NCBI GenBank assembly: GCA_016865015.1 | Contig: CP018226.1 | Location: 2,821,001-2,885,000 of the forward strand | Direction of reading: 5' to 3' | Length of the DNA: 64,000 nt | From: Rhizobiales bacterium IMCC20636 | GTDB taxonomy: Bacteria; Pseudomonadota; Alphaproteobacteria; Rhizobiales; GCA-2746425 | Shown: positions 17,658 through 26,775 of the stretch, in pieces | Layout: each line of letters starts with the position of its first letter | How positions within the stretch are numbered: the stretch's first letter is position 1 | Position numbers and translations under genes: made by a program | The notes under the pieces: generated by a model | Told to the model about the DNA's origin: nothing | The model's input: only the letters and a program-made list of their open reading frames with translations | Database searches by the model: none

Positions 17658-18454
17658 GAAGGTTTTCCAATGGATTGCGCTTTGTTGGATGCCCAAAGCA
17701 TGGCGGCAAGAAGCGGGACGATCATGACGAAAAACACCAATGTATAGGCCGACGCGATTTCAAGACGCATCGAGGCATAACTGTCGGCAAGTCCGACCGG
17801 CAGTGTTTTGGTCAAGGGTGTGTGGAGCATCCAGGTCAGGTTGAACTCGCCAATCGAGAGGGTCACAACCGTCAATGCGCCAGCCAGAATACCGGGCCAG
17901 GCATTGGGCAGGGCAATATCCTTGAAGCGTTGCCAGGACGAGGCACCAAGCGATGCGGCCCCCTCCTCCAGTGACTGCAGATCAATGGTCGAGAAAACGG
18001 CCAGAACAGACCGGATCATGAAGGGCATGGTGTAGAGAACATGCCCCACCAGAATGAACCAGGACGACAAGCGAAATCCCTTGATCGTGCCATAGAGCTG
18101 CAACAAGGCCAGAGCCAGCGCCAGACCGGGGATGGACAGTGGCAAGGAGACAAATTCTTCGACGATGCGGGAAATCCGACCGGGAAACCGGTTCAGCCCA
18201 TAGGCCGCCGGAATGCCGATGATCGCGGTGATGATCAGGCAACCAAACGCAATGCCCATCGAGCGCCAAATGGTGTCGGAATAAAGCTCCCACACCTGGC
18301 CGACCCATTTCAGGGTCACACCACTGGCGACAATACCCTGAAAATAATTCACCGTCACACCTGCCAGTATGGACAGGATGGCGGGGACGAGCAGGAAGGC
18401 ACAGGCCAGCAGAGTTACTGAAAACTGGATCACAAAGGCTGAACGACGTGACAT
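17654..18454 (-). CDS. ABC transporter permease (second), PotC/FbpB type
   Basis: A 266-residue inner-membrane protein with six predicted helices. The EAA loop reads LEEGAASLGASSWQRFKDIALPNAWPG near residue 165-190, the surface that docks on the ATPase. It follows the first permease by three bases and overlaps the ATPase gene. Substrate belongs to the ferric/polyamine/phosphonate-type importer group, which also includes several organophosphate transporters. Confidence 0.9.
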   Translation of the reverse strand: MSRRSAFVIQFSVTLLACAFLLVPAILSILAGVTVNYFQGIVASGVTLKWVGQVWELYSDTIWRSMGIAFGCLIITAIIGIPAAYGLNRFPGRISRIVEEFVSLPLSIPGLALALALLQLYGTIKGFRLSSWFILVGHVLYTMPFMIRSVLAVFSTIDLQSLEEGAASLGASSWQRFKDIALPNAWPGILAGALTVVTLSIGEFNLTWMLHTPLTKTLPVGLADSYASMRLEIASAYTLVFFVMIVPLLAAMLWASNKAQSIGKPS

Positions 18455-18457
18455 AAT

Positions 18458-19261
18458 CTACCCCGATGCCGCGATACTGGTGCCGGTCAGAGACCGGGCG
18501 AACATTAATAATACCCAGGTGACAAGACCCAGAAGAACCGAGAGCGCGCAAGCCATTGCAATATTCGCGGACAGAGTGAATTCCGTATAGATGACCATTG
18601 GAAGCACATCGATGTCTGTGGCCAGCGTAAACGCAGTGCCGAACGCCCCCATGGCCGTTGCAAAGGCAATCGCACCTGAGGCAATCAGCGCAGGGGCAAG
18701 ACCTGGCAGCGTCACATCGCGCAGGACCTGAAGTGGGGCAGCCCCCAAAGAACGGGCCGCTTCAACCAGTGCGGGGTCCAGCTTTTCTGCTGTCGCCATC
18801 ACCGTCAGCAACACGCGCGGAATGGAAAAATAAAGATAACCGAAGAACAGACCGACCATGGAATAGGCAAACACAAGGCGCGTGTCGAAAACGTTGGAAC
18901 TGATATTGTTGACCAGCCCCTGTCGTCCGCCCAGCAAAATCATCAGGAAGCCGATGACGACACCGGGAAATGCCAGTGGAAAGGTCAGACTTGCAATCAA
19001 AAGACTTCTGCCACGGAAGCGATTATGCGTCAGAAACAATGCAGCGGTTGTTGCAACCAACAATGCGGCAATGGTCACAGCCAGTGACACCAGAACCGTA
19101 TCCAGCAGGCTTTGCATGTATCGCGGATTTGACAGAATCTCGCCATAGATCGACCAGCCCAGCTCCCCCTCAACGGAGGCTGAAAAGAGACGAACCAGAG
19201 GCAATGCCAAAAAAGCCAGACTGAAGACGATCAATGGCAAAAAGCAAAAGAAAATGAACAA
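18458..19261 (-). CDS. ABC transporter permease (first)
   Basis: A 267-residue permease with six helices and the EAA loop LVEAARSLGAAPLQVLRDVTLPGLAP around residue 155. The start is uncertain. The first usable codon is TTG at 19261 with only a weak GGGAAAT upstream. The frame remains open and plausible (NQRIREIKLFIF) for about ten codons further, but no ATG or GTG occurs before the hairpin at 19288-19321, so a short N-terminal extension from a rare start cannot be excluded. Confidence 0.87.
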   Translation of the reverse strand: MFIFFCFLPLIVFSLAFLALPLVRLFSASVEGELGWSIYGEILSNPRYMQSLLDTVLVSLAVTIAALLVATTAALFLTHNRFRGRSLLIASLTFPLAFPGVVIGFLMILLGGRQGLVNNISSNVFDTRLVFAYSMVGLFFGYLYFSIPRVLLTVMATAEKLDPALVEAARSLGAAPLQVLRDVTLPGLAPALIASGAIAFATAMGAFGTAFTLATDIDVLPMVIYTEFTLSANIAMACALSVLLGLVTWVLLMFARSLTGTSIAASG

Positions 19262-19287
19262 TTTGATTTCCCGAATACGCTGATTGG

Positions 19288-19321
19288 AAAAGGGCTGCGA
19301 AACCGGTCGGTCCCGCAGCCC
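19288..19321 (-). terminator. Intercistronic hairpin between the binding-protein and permease genes
   Basis: GGGCTGCG and its complement form a perfect 8-bp GC-rich stem with a 14-base loop, followed on the minus strand by TTTT. It sits just after the binding-protein stop codon, so it likely terminates or stabilises part of the message and lowers permease expression relative to the binding protein. Confidence 0.8.
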
Positions 19322-19328
19322 AATTGGA

Positions 19329-20327
19329 TTATTTTACTTCTGCAAGATAGCGATCACCAAATGCCTTCTGGACTTGCTCCATCTTGGCATAATCGACTGG
19401 TGTCGCACGCTCATAGTCGCTGTCCGGCAGGAATTTGGCAGCGACATCCGCTGGCAGTTCAACTGGACGCGCTGGCTTCAGGAACGCATTGGTCCAGATC
19501 GCCTGGCCTTTGTCGGACAGGATGAAATCAAGCACTTTCTTGCCAACTTCCGGCTTCGGGCCATTGGCAACAAGGCTCATCACATACGGTACAACAACCG
19601 ATCCTTCACATGGCAGAACGAATTCGAAATTGCCATCTTCGGTGTATTTGCCGCGATATGCGTTGAAATCATAATCAAACAGGATTGGAATTTCACCGGA
19701 GACGACGCGGGCATAAGAGGTCTGTTTTGGAACGATCGGATCGTTTTCTGCAAGCTCATTGAAGAAAGCAATTGCAGGATCGAAATTGTCCAGATCTCCG
19801 CCAAATGCCCGGTTCACCGCAACGGCACCTGCATAGCCGACAAACGCGCTGGATGGATCGAGATAGCCGACCATGCCTTCATATTCAGGTTTTTTCAGAT
19901 CAGCCCAACACGCAGGCACGGGTGCCCCGCCGAGCGCATCCTTGTTCACGAACAGGCCCAAAGTGCCATAATGGATGGTGAACCACCGGCCATCAGGGTC
20001 TTTCAAACCGTCCGCGATATCTTCAAAACCTTTTGGCTTGTATGCCGTCGCAACACCTTCATTGGCAGCCTTGATGCCGGTGGTCACGCCATAATAGGCG
20101 ACATCGGCAACCGGGGATGCCTTTTCAGCAATCAACTGGCTGATGGTCTGGCCGGAATTCTTGTTATCATGCGGCATCTTCACACCGATTTCGGCTTCAA
20201 TCGCCTTCAGCATGGAACCCCAGTCAGCCCATTGTGGCGGGCAATTGTAGCAAATGGAATCTTCTGCCTGAGCCGGAACGGCCGAGAGAAGGGTTGCTGA
20301 AAGAACAGCTCCAAGGATATATCTCAT
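19329..20327 (-). CDS. ABC transporter substrate-binding protein (ferric/polyamine/organophosphate class)
   Basis: A 332-residue periplasmic receptor. Signal peptide MRYILGAVLSATLLSAVPAQA, then mature EDSICYNCPPQWADW with a CxxC pair at the N-terminus. Later segments (KPKGFEDIADGLKDPDG, WADLKKPEYEGMVGYLDPSSAF, VPYVMSLVANGPKPEVGKKVLDFIL) are typical of type II binding proteins for iron, polyamines and organophosphates. Start ATG at 20327 was chosen over an in-frame GTG at 20339. Thirteen bases separate it from the LacI gene. The phosphodiesterase in the operon points to a phosphate ester ligand. Confidence 0.87.
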   Translation of the reverse strand: MRYILGAVLSATLLSAVPAQAEDSICYNCPPQWADWGSMLKAIEAEIGVKMPHDNKNSGQTISQLIAEKASPVADVAYYGVTTGIKAANEGVATAYKPKGFEDIADGLKDPDGRWFTIHYGTLGLFVNKDALGGAPVPACWADLKKPEYEGMVGYLDPSSAFVGYAGAVAVNRAFGGDLDNFDPAIAFFNELAENDPIVPKQTSYARVVSGEIPILFDYDFNAYRGKYTEDGNFEFVLPCEGSVVVPYVMSLVANGPKPEVGKKVLDFILSDKGQAIWTNAFLKPARPVELPADVAAKFLPDSDYERATPVDYAKMEQVQKAFGDRYLAEVK

Positions 20328-20340
20328 AAGTCTTCTCACT

Positions 20341-21429
20341 TCATTTGTTTGGTTGCATTTGGGTAGCTGGCGCAGCCGCCGGTCGAGTTACAGCTCGGCC
20401 GGCGACTTTTTTCTTTGCGGCAAGAGTCAGGCTTTCGCCACATCGAAATTCAAAGGGGAGAGAGATAACGCCTGTTGGCGGTTTTTCATTGTTCTGCAAT
20501 GCCTTGACCAGCAATTGCGCAGCCTTGGACCCCATGGCGTGGCAAGGTGTGGCAATCGTCGCCAGTTTGGGATGCACGAGATCGGCGACTGCGATGCCGT
20601 CGAAACCAACCACGCTGATGTCTTCAGGCACTGATTTGCCAAGGCTCCTGAGCGCCCGGATACAAGCCAAAGCCAGCATATCATTTGATGCAAACAGGGC
20701 TGTCGTCGATGGGGAGGTTTCAAACAGATTGACCAGAGCGATTTCAAGATCACCCGGAGCATAATCGACTTCAAGAAGCTCAGGCTCCCTCAGTCCGTGC
20801 TTCGCATAAATTTCTGCAAAGCCCCTGTAGCGATCTGCAGAGCGATCCGATTTGGCAAATTGGACGGCAACAAACGCTGCATCCCGATGGCCCAGTTCGA
20901 ACAGCTTTTGGCCAACGATCCGGGCGGCTTCCACATTGTCGACCCCGACGGCAGACACATCCGCATCTTTCGGCTGGTTGAAAATGAGGCAATGCGGAAC
21001 GTGTTTCTCTTTCAGCATCCGCAGCGCGATACTGTTTGTCGGCGACGATACGGTGAGAATGACACCGTCGACCTGCTTTGCCAGCAAGGTCTCCATGGCT
21101 GTCTTTTCAGTTTCCTGATCGTAATTTGCACTGGTCAGGATCACATCATATCCATGAACCGCAGCCGCCTGCTGAACACCCTGCACCGCGTCAGCAAAGA
21201 CAGGATTGCACAATGTGGGAACCAGAACGCCGATGGTTTTACTGCGCCGACTCTTCAGTGAGCGTCCAAATTCATTGAATTTGAAATCCAGTTCCTCAGC
21301 AGCCGCCAGCACCTTTTCCCGACTTGCCAGGCTGCTCGGACCAGAATTATTCAGCACCCGGCTGACGGTCGCGATGCCACAGCCTGCCAGTTCGGCAACG
21401 TCTTTTATGGTTGGCTTGCTGATCGACAC
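20341..21429 (-). CDS. LacI family transcriptional regulator
   Basis: A 362-residue repressor with the canonical LacI headpiece (TIKDVAELAGCGIATVSRVLN, residues 7-27), hinge helix region and a periplasmic-binding-protein-like effector domain (IGVLVPTLCNPVFADAVQG). It is the first gene of the LacI-binding protein-permease-permease-ATPase-phosphodiesterase operon. A perfect 16-bp palindrome 20 bases upstream is a textbook LacI-type site, indicating that it represses its own operon. An alanine/proline-rich tail of about 20 residues extends the C-terminus. Confidence 0.93.
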   Translation of the reverse strand: MSISKPTIKDVAELAGCGIATVSRVLNNSGPSSLASREKVLAAAEELDFKFNEFGRSLKSRRSKTIGVLVPTLCNPVFADAVQGVQQAAAVHGYDVILTSANYDQETEKTAMETLLAKQVDGVILTVSSPTNSIALRMLKEKHVPHCLIFNQPKDADVSAVGVDNVEAARIVGQKLFELGHRDAAFVAVQFAKSDRSADRYRGFAEIYAKHGLREPELLEVDYAPGDLEIALVNLFETSPSTTALFASNDMLALACIRALRSLGKSVPEDISVVGFDGIAVADLVHPKLATIATPCHAMGSKAAQLLVKALQNNEKPPTGVISLPFEFRCGESLTLAAKKKVAGRAVTRPAAAPATQMQPNK

Positions 21430-21448
21430 CTTCTGAAAATCCCCCGTC

Positions 21449-21464
21449 GTGGAAACGTTTCCAC
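21449..21464. promoter_or_regulatory. LacI-type operator GTGGAAACGTTTCCAC
   Basis: A perfect 16-bp palindrome with the central CG that LacI-family hinge helices recognise. It lies 20 bases before the lacI start and is the only such site noticed in the window, so local autoregulation of the ABC/phosphodiesterase operon is likely. Confidence 0.8.
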
Positions 21465-21760
21465 TTTCACCACGTTTACATTACAATCATGTGACAGTCT
21501 ACAAATTCTAACATTTTCGTAACCTGCTCCGGCAGTTTCAAGCCCCTCTTCTGAAGGGGACCATCACGTCGGCACGTGTGACTCTGCGTCTCCGTCCAGC
21601 AGCGTTTCAACCGGAAATCAGAGCTTTGACACCAGCCCATGACGCTGTTGTGAACGTTCATTTCAAGCGTTGCTAAATCCAATAGCCAGCGTGATAGAGT
21701 GGGATGAACCACTCGCGATCAAATGGGTGGCCCTGACTTGCATTTTAGGCACTCACACTC
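21465..21760. other. Intergenic region between lacI and the MFS gene
   Basis: About 300 bases (331 including the LacI operator) between divergent genes. Apart from the operator I see only a short CCCCT/AGGGG inverted pair and no convincing promoter, RNA gene or coding potential. Confidence 0.5.
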
Positions 21761-22993
21761 ATGCAAATACGCCAATCTGCTGGTTTTGAACGCGTATTCC
21801 GGGCACTTGGGAATCGGCAGTTCCGAATCTACATTTCAGGCAATTCGATTTCACTTATTGGCACCTGGATGCAACGCATTGCTGTTGGCTGGCTTGCCTG
21901 GGAATTGACCCATTCGGGTTTCTGGCTTGGTTTTGTTGCCTTCTGTGATCTGTTCCCTGCCGTCATCATCGCTCCCTTTGGCGGCGTCATTGCAGACCGG
22001 TTTAACAGAAGTCGCCTATTGATGATTTGTTCCTGCCTGGCTTTGACGCAATCATTCTTGCTGTTTGCATTGACGGCAGGTGGGATGATGTCGATCAGTC
22101 TTCTGGCAATGCTGACTGCGCTCAATGGCTTGATAGGCGGGTTTTATCATCCTGTGCGGCTCTCCATCATGCCCAGCCTGTTGCCTAGGTCGGATCTGGC
22201 CAACGGAATTGCCATCAATTCAGTCACATTCAACTTTGCACGCTTTCTCGGTCCTGCCATTGCCGGTCTCTTGATCTTCAAATTCGGCATAGCGTCGGTA
22301 TTTGCTGGAAATGTACTCAGCTATCTATGCTTCATTGTCGCCTTGCTGAAACTGGATATTGGCGAATCGAACACCAATGGCCGCGTCGCATCGACGCTGC
22401 TGGCAGAATTGAAAGAAGGTTTTCACTACACGATCAATCATCGCACCATCGGGCCAATGCTGCTGTTGATGTTTGCGGTATCCCTTTGTCTGCGCCCCTT
22501 CGTGGAAATGCTGCCGGCCCTTGCTGCCAAACAGTTTCTTGGTGGCGCAGAAACGCTTGCTTTGCTGACTTCAAGCGTCGGGATTGGCGCGATGATTACA
22601 GGCTTGATTTTAGCGGGGATGCAGCATACCCGCATGATTGAAACCATACTGGCGATGACCTTCGCACTCTCTCTGACCATCATCGGTTTCATGATGACAA
22701 CTTCGATCGTGGTCGGCCTGATCGCTGCCGCAATTGCCGGGGCCTGTATGGTGGCAAGCGGCGTAAGCATGCAGATACTGATGCAGATGTCGGTTACCGA
22801 CGCATTGCGCGGACGTGTGCTCAGCCTCTACAGCATTATTTTCTTTGGCGGCCCCGCCGCAGGCGCACTGATAATGGGATCTCTGTCAGAAGCATTCGGT
22901 TTTAAGGCACCGTTCATCACCACTGCACTTGGCATCCTTGCGCTGGTGGTTTTTGTCTGGAGCCAGAAAAGCAAGATGCACGAATCGAGTTAG
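21761..22993 (+). CDS. Major facilitator superfamily transporter, EntS-like (MFS_3)
   Basis: A 410-residue polytopic protein with about twelve helices. Family markers are RQFRIYISGNSISLIGTWMQRIAVGWLAWELT split over the first helix, then FGGVIADRFNRSRLLM, the conserved loop between helices 2 and 3, and TDALRGRVLSLY between helices 10 and 11. EntS-like MFS proteins are usually exporters of siderophores or drugs. No siderophore genes are nearby and the gene stands alone, so its substrate is unknown. The ATG at 21761 has only a weak ribosome binding site. Confidence 0.87.
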   Translation: MQIRQSAGFERVFRALGNRQFRIYISGNSISLIGTWMQRIAVGWLAWELTHSGFWLGFVAFCDLFPAVIIAPFGGVIADRFNRSRLLMICSCLALTQSFLLFALTAGGMMSISLLAMLTALNGLIGGFYHPVRLSIMPSLLPRSDLANGIAINSVTFNFARFLGPAIAGLLIFKFGIASVFAGNVLSYLCFIVALLKLDIGESNTNGRVASTLLAELKEGFHYTINHRTIGPMLLLMFAVSLCLRPFVEMLPALAAKQFLGGAETLALLTSSVGIGAMITGLILAGMQHTRMIETILAMTFALSLTIIGFMMTTSIVVGLIAAAIAGACMVASGVSMQILMQMSVTDALRGRVLSLYSIIFFGGPAAGALIMGSLSEAFGFKAPFITTALGILALVVFVWSQKSKMHESS

Positions 22994-23480
22994 GTTTAAT
23001 CTGTGTGAGTCGCAAACACCTGCGTGCGTTGCGCCCTAAGACATTTGCATTTCGCCCCTGTTTCGGCATCAGGCATGGTTCACCGGTTCTCTACCCGAAA
23101 GACGGCAAAAATGGCAGTCTAGCTGACCAGAGACTTGCGAAAATCCGCATTTCCATGAACATGTAAAGTCTGCACAACTGTAGCTTGCGCAATGCAAGAT
23201 TGTCGCAAAATTCTTTTACTTCAATCTTTTTTCTCAAAATTGAGAAAATTCTTGACAATCGACAGGCACCTTTTTAGCGTTGATCTTTCAGTCCCGTCGA
23301 CAGCCGGAGCGCTTACCTCAGTCATATATTCCAACGCAATTCCGTTCATTGCGTCAGTCCCGTCAACCAGCCACAAATCTGGTCGGCTCTCAACTGCCTA
23401 TGGTGAAAGTTGACATTGTCATCTTCAGCCAATTGTCCAGCCTGCCAACCATGATCCAAAACACTTTAAGGGGCCTAGAT
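22994..23480. other. Intergenic region upstream of the NitT/TauT-type ABC operon
   Basis: Nearly 490 bases. The first two thirds show nothing I can assign. The last part carries the XRE-type operator and promoter at 23229-23280, followed by a leader of about 200 bases. An open frame runs through the leader into the ATPase gene but has no ribosome binding site or ATPase-like sequence, so it is treated as untranslated. Confidence 0.5.
23229..23280 (+). promoter_or_regulatory. XRE-type operator and promoter of the ABC / nucleoside phosphorylase operon
   Basis: TTTTCTCAAAATTGAGAAAA (23229-23248) has perfect 8-bp arms around a 4-base centre. It is followed by TTGACA (23252-23257), a 17-base spacer and TAGCGT (23275-23280). 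Over 29 bases it differs at only two central positions from the site before dctP at 28561, next to the XRE regulator gene. The shared operator predicts co-regulation. Confidence 0.8.
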
Positions 23481-24224
23481 TTGATTACCATACGGGGTGT
23501 GACCAAGACATTTGAAATGGGCAAGGAGCGTGTAACCGCGCTCGCTCCGATCGACCAGCAAATCAACAAGGGTCAGTTTGTCAGCATCATCGGCCCATCA
23601 GGTTGCGGGAAATCAACTCTGTTGCGTCTTATTGCCGGATTGGACGATGTCACCGAAGGCGAGATCAAGCTTGATACGAAGGGCGTTAAACGGCCGGTCG
23701 GGTTCGTCTTTCAGGATGCGGTTCTGCTGCCCTGGAAAAGCGTCATAGACAATATCCGGTTTCCCCTCGATTGCGCTGGCGTGAAAAGGGCAGCCGGCGA
23801 CAAACGGGCTCAGGAACTGATTGAGCTGGTTGGGTTGAAGGGCTTTGAAACAGCGCTTCCAAAACAGCTCTCGGGCGGGATGCGGCAACGTGCAGCCATT
23901 GCACGGGCTCTGGCTGATGATCCCCCCATACTTTTGATGGATGAGCCGTTTTCAGCCGTTGATCTTTTGACGCGGGAAACCCTCAATGATGAATTGCTGC
24001 AGATTTGGCAGCGCACCGGCAAAACCATCCTGCTGGTCACCCATTCGGTCGAAGAAGCCGCCTATCTTGGCACCCAGGTGATGGTCATGACACCGCGACC
24101 GGGACGCCTGAAAAAAACCATCAGTGTTGATCTGCCGCATCCGCGTGGCGAGCAGACAAAACTCGACCCGAACTATCACAAGCTTGTCATGGAGTTGCGC
24201 CAGGACATGCGGGGCAAAACCTGA
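23481..24224 (+). CDS. ABC transporter ATP-binding protein, NitT/TauT (SsuB/ThiZ) type
   Basis: A 247-residue ATPase with Walker A GPSGCGKST, Q-loop VGFVFQDAVLLPW, signature LSGGMRQRAAIARAL, Walker B ILLMDEPFSAVD and H-loop LLVTHSVEEA. All are typical of nitrate/taurine/pyrimidine-precursor importers. The start chosen is TTG at 23481, seven bases after AAGGGG; the in-frame ATG at 23451 has no ribosome binding site. First gene of a five-gene operon (ATPase, permease, nucleoside phosphorylase, binding protein, permease). Confidence 0.9.
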   Translation: MITIRGVTKTFEMGKERVTALAPIDQQINKGQFVSIIGPSGCGKSTLLRLIAGLDDVTEGEIKLDTKGVKRPVGFVFQDAVLLPWKSVIDNIRFPLDCAGVKRAAGDKRAQELIELVGLKGFETALPKQLSGGMRQRAAIARALADDPPILLMDEPFSAVDLLTRETLNDELLQIWQRTGKTILLVTHSVEEAAYLGTQVMVMTPRPGRLKKTISVDLPHPRGEQTKLDPNYHKLVMELRQDMRGKT

Positions 24225-24991
24225 TGCTGGCCCGTATCAAACCGGTCTTCGAATACGGCATTGCCCTTGGCGTGCTGTACTTCGTCTGGTGGTACGCGAG
24301 CGTTCCAATGGCAATGCCCAAATATCTCCTGCCTTCGCCGGGAGATACACTGAATGCGCTGTGGACAATGGCTCTGGAAAATAAACTTCAGCCCCATTTG
24401 TACTACACATCCCAGAACATCATTCTTGGGCTGCTGATCGGATCGGTCGTAGGGATTGCTTTGGCCTATCTTCTTTACCGACTGCCCCGGCTTTCGGCGA
24501 TTCTGGATGGCCCTCTGGTGGTGTTTCAGACAGCACCAAAGATCGCTCTCGCGCCACTGTTTGTGGTGTGGTTCGGACTGGGCCTCGGGTCAAAACTCAT
24601 TCTCATATTCTCACTGGTTTTCTTCCCGGTCCTGTTAGGTGCACTCGCGGGCTTCCGCGGCATCGACAGCCGGATGAACGATCTGTCCAAACTGCTGGAA
24701 CTGAATATTTTTGAACAATTCTTCAAAATTGATTTCATGGCAGCCCTGCCGGGCATTTTTGTCGGCCTCAAGATTGGTGCCGTTCAGGCGCTGGTCGGTG
24801 CCATTCTCGCTGAATGGATATCTGGCCAGCAGGGTCTGGGCTTTCTGATGACGCTGGCAACTGCAACCTACAAAACCCCGCTTCTGTTCGGTGCCGTGCT
24901 TCTTACATCTTTGTTTGGCATCGCCCTGCATGTCGGCATTACCGCAATTGAACATTTTGCATTGTCGTGGAAGGCACAGGATGACCAGTAA
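24224..24991 (+). CDS. ABC transporter permease, NitT/TauT type (first)
   Basis: A 255-residue permease with six helices. FQTAPKIALAPLFVVWFGLG and the EAA-like loop around LSKLLELNIFEQFFKIDFMAALPG are standard for SsuC/TauC-type proteins. Its ATG overlaps the ATPase stop by one base, and its 3' end overlaps the nucleoside phosphorylase by 11 bases. A second, distinct permease closes the operon, so the membrane part may be a heterodimer. Confidence 0.9.
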   Translation: MLARIKPVFEYGIALGVLYFVWWYASVPMAMPKYLLPSPGDTLNALWTMALENKLQPHLYYTSQNIILGLLIGSVVGIALAYLLYRLPRLSAILDGPLVVFQTAPKIALAPLFVVWFGLGLGSKLILIFSLVFFPVLLGALAGFRGIDSRMNDLSKLLELNIFEQFFKIDFMAALPGIFVGLKIGAVQALVGAILAEWISGQQGLGFLMTLATATYKTPLLFGAVLLTSLFGIALHVGITAIEHFALSWKAQDDQ

Positions 24992-25799
24992 CGCCAATCC
25001 CACAGCCACAATGCCGTTTGTGAATGGTCGACCGCCTCACCTCCCCTGCGGTCCTGGCGATCTGGCGCAGACGGTTCTGATACCCGGCGATCCGGACCGC
25101 GTCGCAATGTTCGCTGACAGGCTGGAAGATGTTCAGAATTTCGGCCGTCGTCGCGAATTTGCAGCTGTCACCGGTACGTTCAATGGACAGCGCCTTTCGG
25201 TTTGTTCCGGGGGGATTGGCGGCCCGTCGACCGAAATTGCTCTGGTCGAAATCGCCATGCTGGGCGTTCGCAACGTGATCAGGGTTGGCGGCATGTCCGC
25301 TCTCGTTCCAGAAATTCCCACCGGCAGCTATATAGTTGCTGACCGTGCCATTGGACTGACAGGTGTCGCGCGCCTTTATGCTGACCTTGGCTATGAGGCA
25401 ATCGCTGATCCGATCCTGACAGCCGGTCTGCTGGCGTCCGCCAGAGACCTGGGCCATAGCGTTCGGTCCGGAACAGTGGCGTCTACGGACAGCTATTATC
25501 TGGGTCAGGATCGACCAATCCCCGCCTCCGAGGCGAGCAAATTTCAGTCTCGGAAATTTCTCGATGAATTCAAATCTCAGGGCGCCATCGGCGTTGAAAT
25601 GGAAACACAGGTGATCTTCAGCGTGAGTCAGGCACTCGGGCTGAAAGCTGCCTGCCTTCTTGGGGTACATGGCAACCGCGCCACTGATGACTGGCTGGTT
25701 GACTACAGTAGCACTCAAAACGGGTTGCTGGATATCGCAGCTCAAGCAATCGTAAACCTAACGAAGAAAATGGAGCAAGATAATGAAAATATTGAGTAA
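24981..25799 (+). CDS. Nucleoside phosphorylase, uridine phosphorylase-like
   Basis: A 272-residue PNP/UDP-family phosphorylase. It shows ipgDPDRV-type phosphate loop (IPGDPDRVAMFA near residue 30), GGIGGPSTEIALVE, VIRVGGMSALVPEIPTGSYIV and AIGVEMETQVIF (the ribose-binding MEXE motif near residue 205). It would cleave a nucleoside with phosphate to a base plus ribose-1-P in the cytoplasm. Start ATG 24981 overlaps the permease gene; an upstream in-frame ATG lies inside that gene. Its place inside a transporter operon suggests that the transporter imports a nucleoside or the released base. Uridine is the best guess. Confidence 0.88.
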   Translation: MTSNANPTATMPFVNGRPPHLPCGPGDLAQTVLIPGDPDRVAMFADRLEDVQNFGRRREFAAVTGTFNGQRLSVCSGGIGGPSTEIALVEIAMLGVRNVIRVGGMSALVPEIPTGSYIVADRAIGLTGVARLYADLGYEAIADPILTAGLLASARDLGHSVRSGTVASTDSYYLGQDRPIPASEASKFQSRKFLDEFKSQGAIGVEMETQVIFSVSQALGLKAACLLGVHGNRATDDWLVDYSSTQNGLLDIAAQAIVNLTKKMEQDNENIE

Positions 25800-26772
25800 A
25801 ATCAGCCTGGCGGCGCTCGCGCTGTCGACTTTTGCCAGCACAGGCTTTGCTGCTGACAAGGTGATCATGCAAATTGACGGTGCCGCAGTGCCGTTTTATT
25901 CACCGCTTTATGCAGGTGTTGAAAACGGCTTTTTTGCCGATCAGGATATCGAAGTTGAATTCATCTATGCAGGTGCGTCGGATATCCTGACGAACATTGC
26001 TGCAGGCAATGTAACGTTCGGTTTTCCAAATGGTGACGCAGTTGTTGCTGCGGCAGCCAGCGGCCTGCCAGTCAAAGTGGTTCACACAACTTATCAGCGC
26101 GGCATTGGTGCATTGCTGGCCAAAAAGGAAACCGGCATCGAGACCTATGCCGATCTGAAAGGCAAAACGGTTGCTGTTACATCCCTTGCCAGCCCGAACT
26201 ATCTGCAGTTGCAGGTTGGTTTGAAAAAAGCAGGCCTCAGCCTGGATGACATCAAGCTGGAAGTTGTTGCAACCGGTGCCATCGTACAGACCCTTCAATC
26301 AGGTCAGGTTGATGCAATCGTGTTTTCTGAATTGCGTAAATATGTGTTGGAAGGCGACGGTATTGACGTGACAATGATCCTGTCGAACGACTTCCTGCCC
26401 TCTTTCGGCAATGTCGTTGTGACATCATCTGCACTGCTCGAGAGCAATCCTGATCTTGTAAAACGCTTTGCTGATGCCGTCACAGCATCTTATGAGTGGG
26501 TCATAGACGGCAACGTCGAGAATGCTCTGGATATTTCTTTTGAGAAATACACGCCAACCTGGGCCGATCAGAAAGCACTGCTGACGACAGCATTTGAGCA
26601 GTCATTTGTTGCCTCTGTCTGGCAAAGCCCTCTGACCGCTACCGAAGGTCTGGGTGCGGCAGATCTCAATGCCTGGCAGGCCAACGCCGATATCCTTGCA
26701 GAATATGGTGTCATCGACAGCGCCCCAAATGCGGCAGACTTCGTTGTCAGCCCTAAAGACATTGTGAAATAA
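25783..26772 (+). CDS. ABC transporter substrate-binding protein, NMT1/ThiY-like
   Basis: A 329-residue receptor with signal peptide MKILSKISLAALALSTFAS ending at GFA. The mature protein begins ADKVIMQIDGAAVPFYSPLYAGVENGFFADQDI, the NMT1 family pattern in which an aromatic base-like ligand is held near the first helix. Members bind hydroxymethylpyrimidine-type compounds, riboflavin, sulfonates and pyrimidines. It starts 17 bases before the end of the phosphorylase gene, with GGAG upstream. Given the phosphorylase and the shared operator with orotate-type genes, a pyrimidine base or nucleoside is the favoured ligand. Confidence 0.88.
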   Translation: MKILSKISLAALALSTFASTGFAADKVIMQIDGAAVPFYSPLYAGVENGFFADQDIEVEFIYAGASDILTNIAAGNVTFGFPNGDAVVAAAASGLPVKVVHTTYQRGIGALLAKKETGIETYADLKGKTVAVTSLASPNYLQLQVGLKKAGLSLDDIKLEVVATGAIVQTLQSGQVDAIVFSELRKYVLEGDGIDVTMILSNDFLPSFGNVVVTSSALLESNPDLVKRFADAVTASYEWVIDGNVENALDISFEKYTPTWADQKALLTTAFEQSFVASVWQSPLTATEGLGAADLNAWQANADILAEYGVIDSAPNAADFVVSPKDIVK

Positions 26773-26775
26773 GCA

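Noticed and set aside
19284-20300. Plus-strand frame of 338 codons
   Set aside because: Antisense shadow of the ABC binding protein gene, which has a signal peptide, family motifs and a ribosome binding site.
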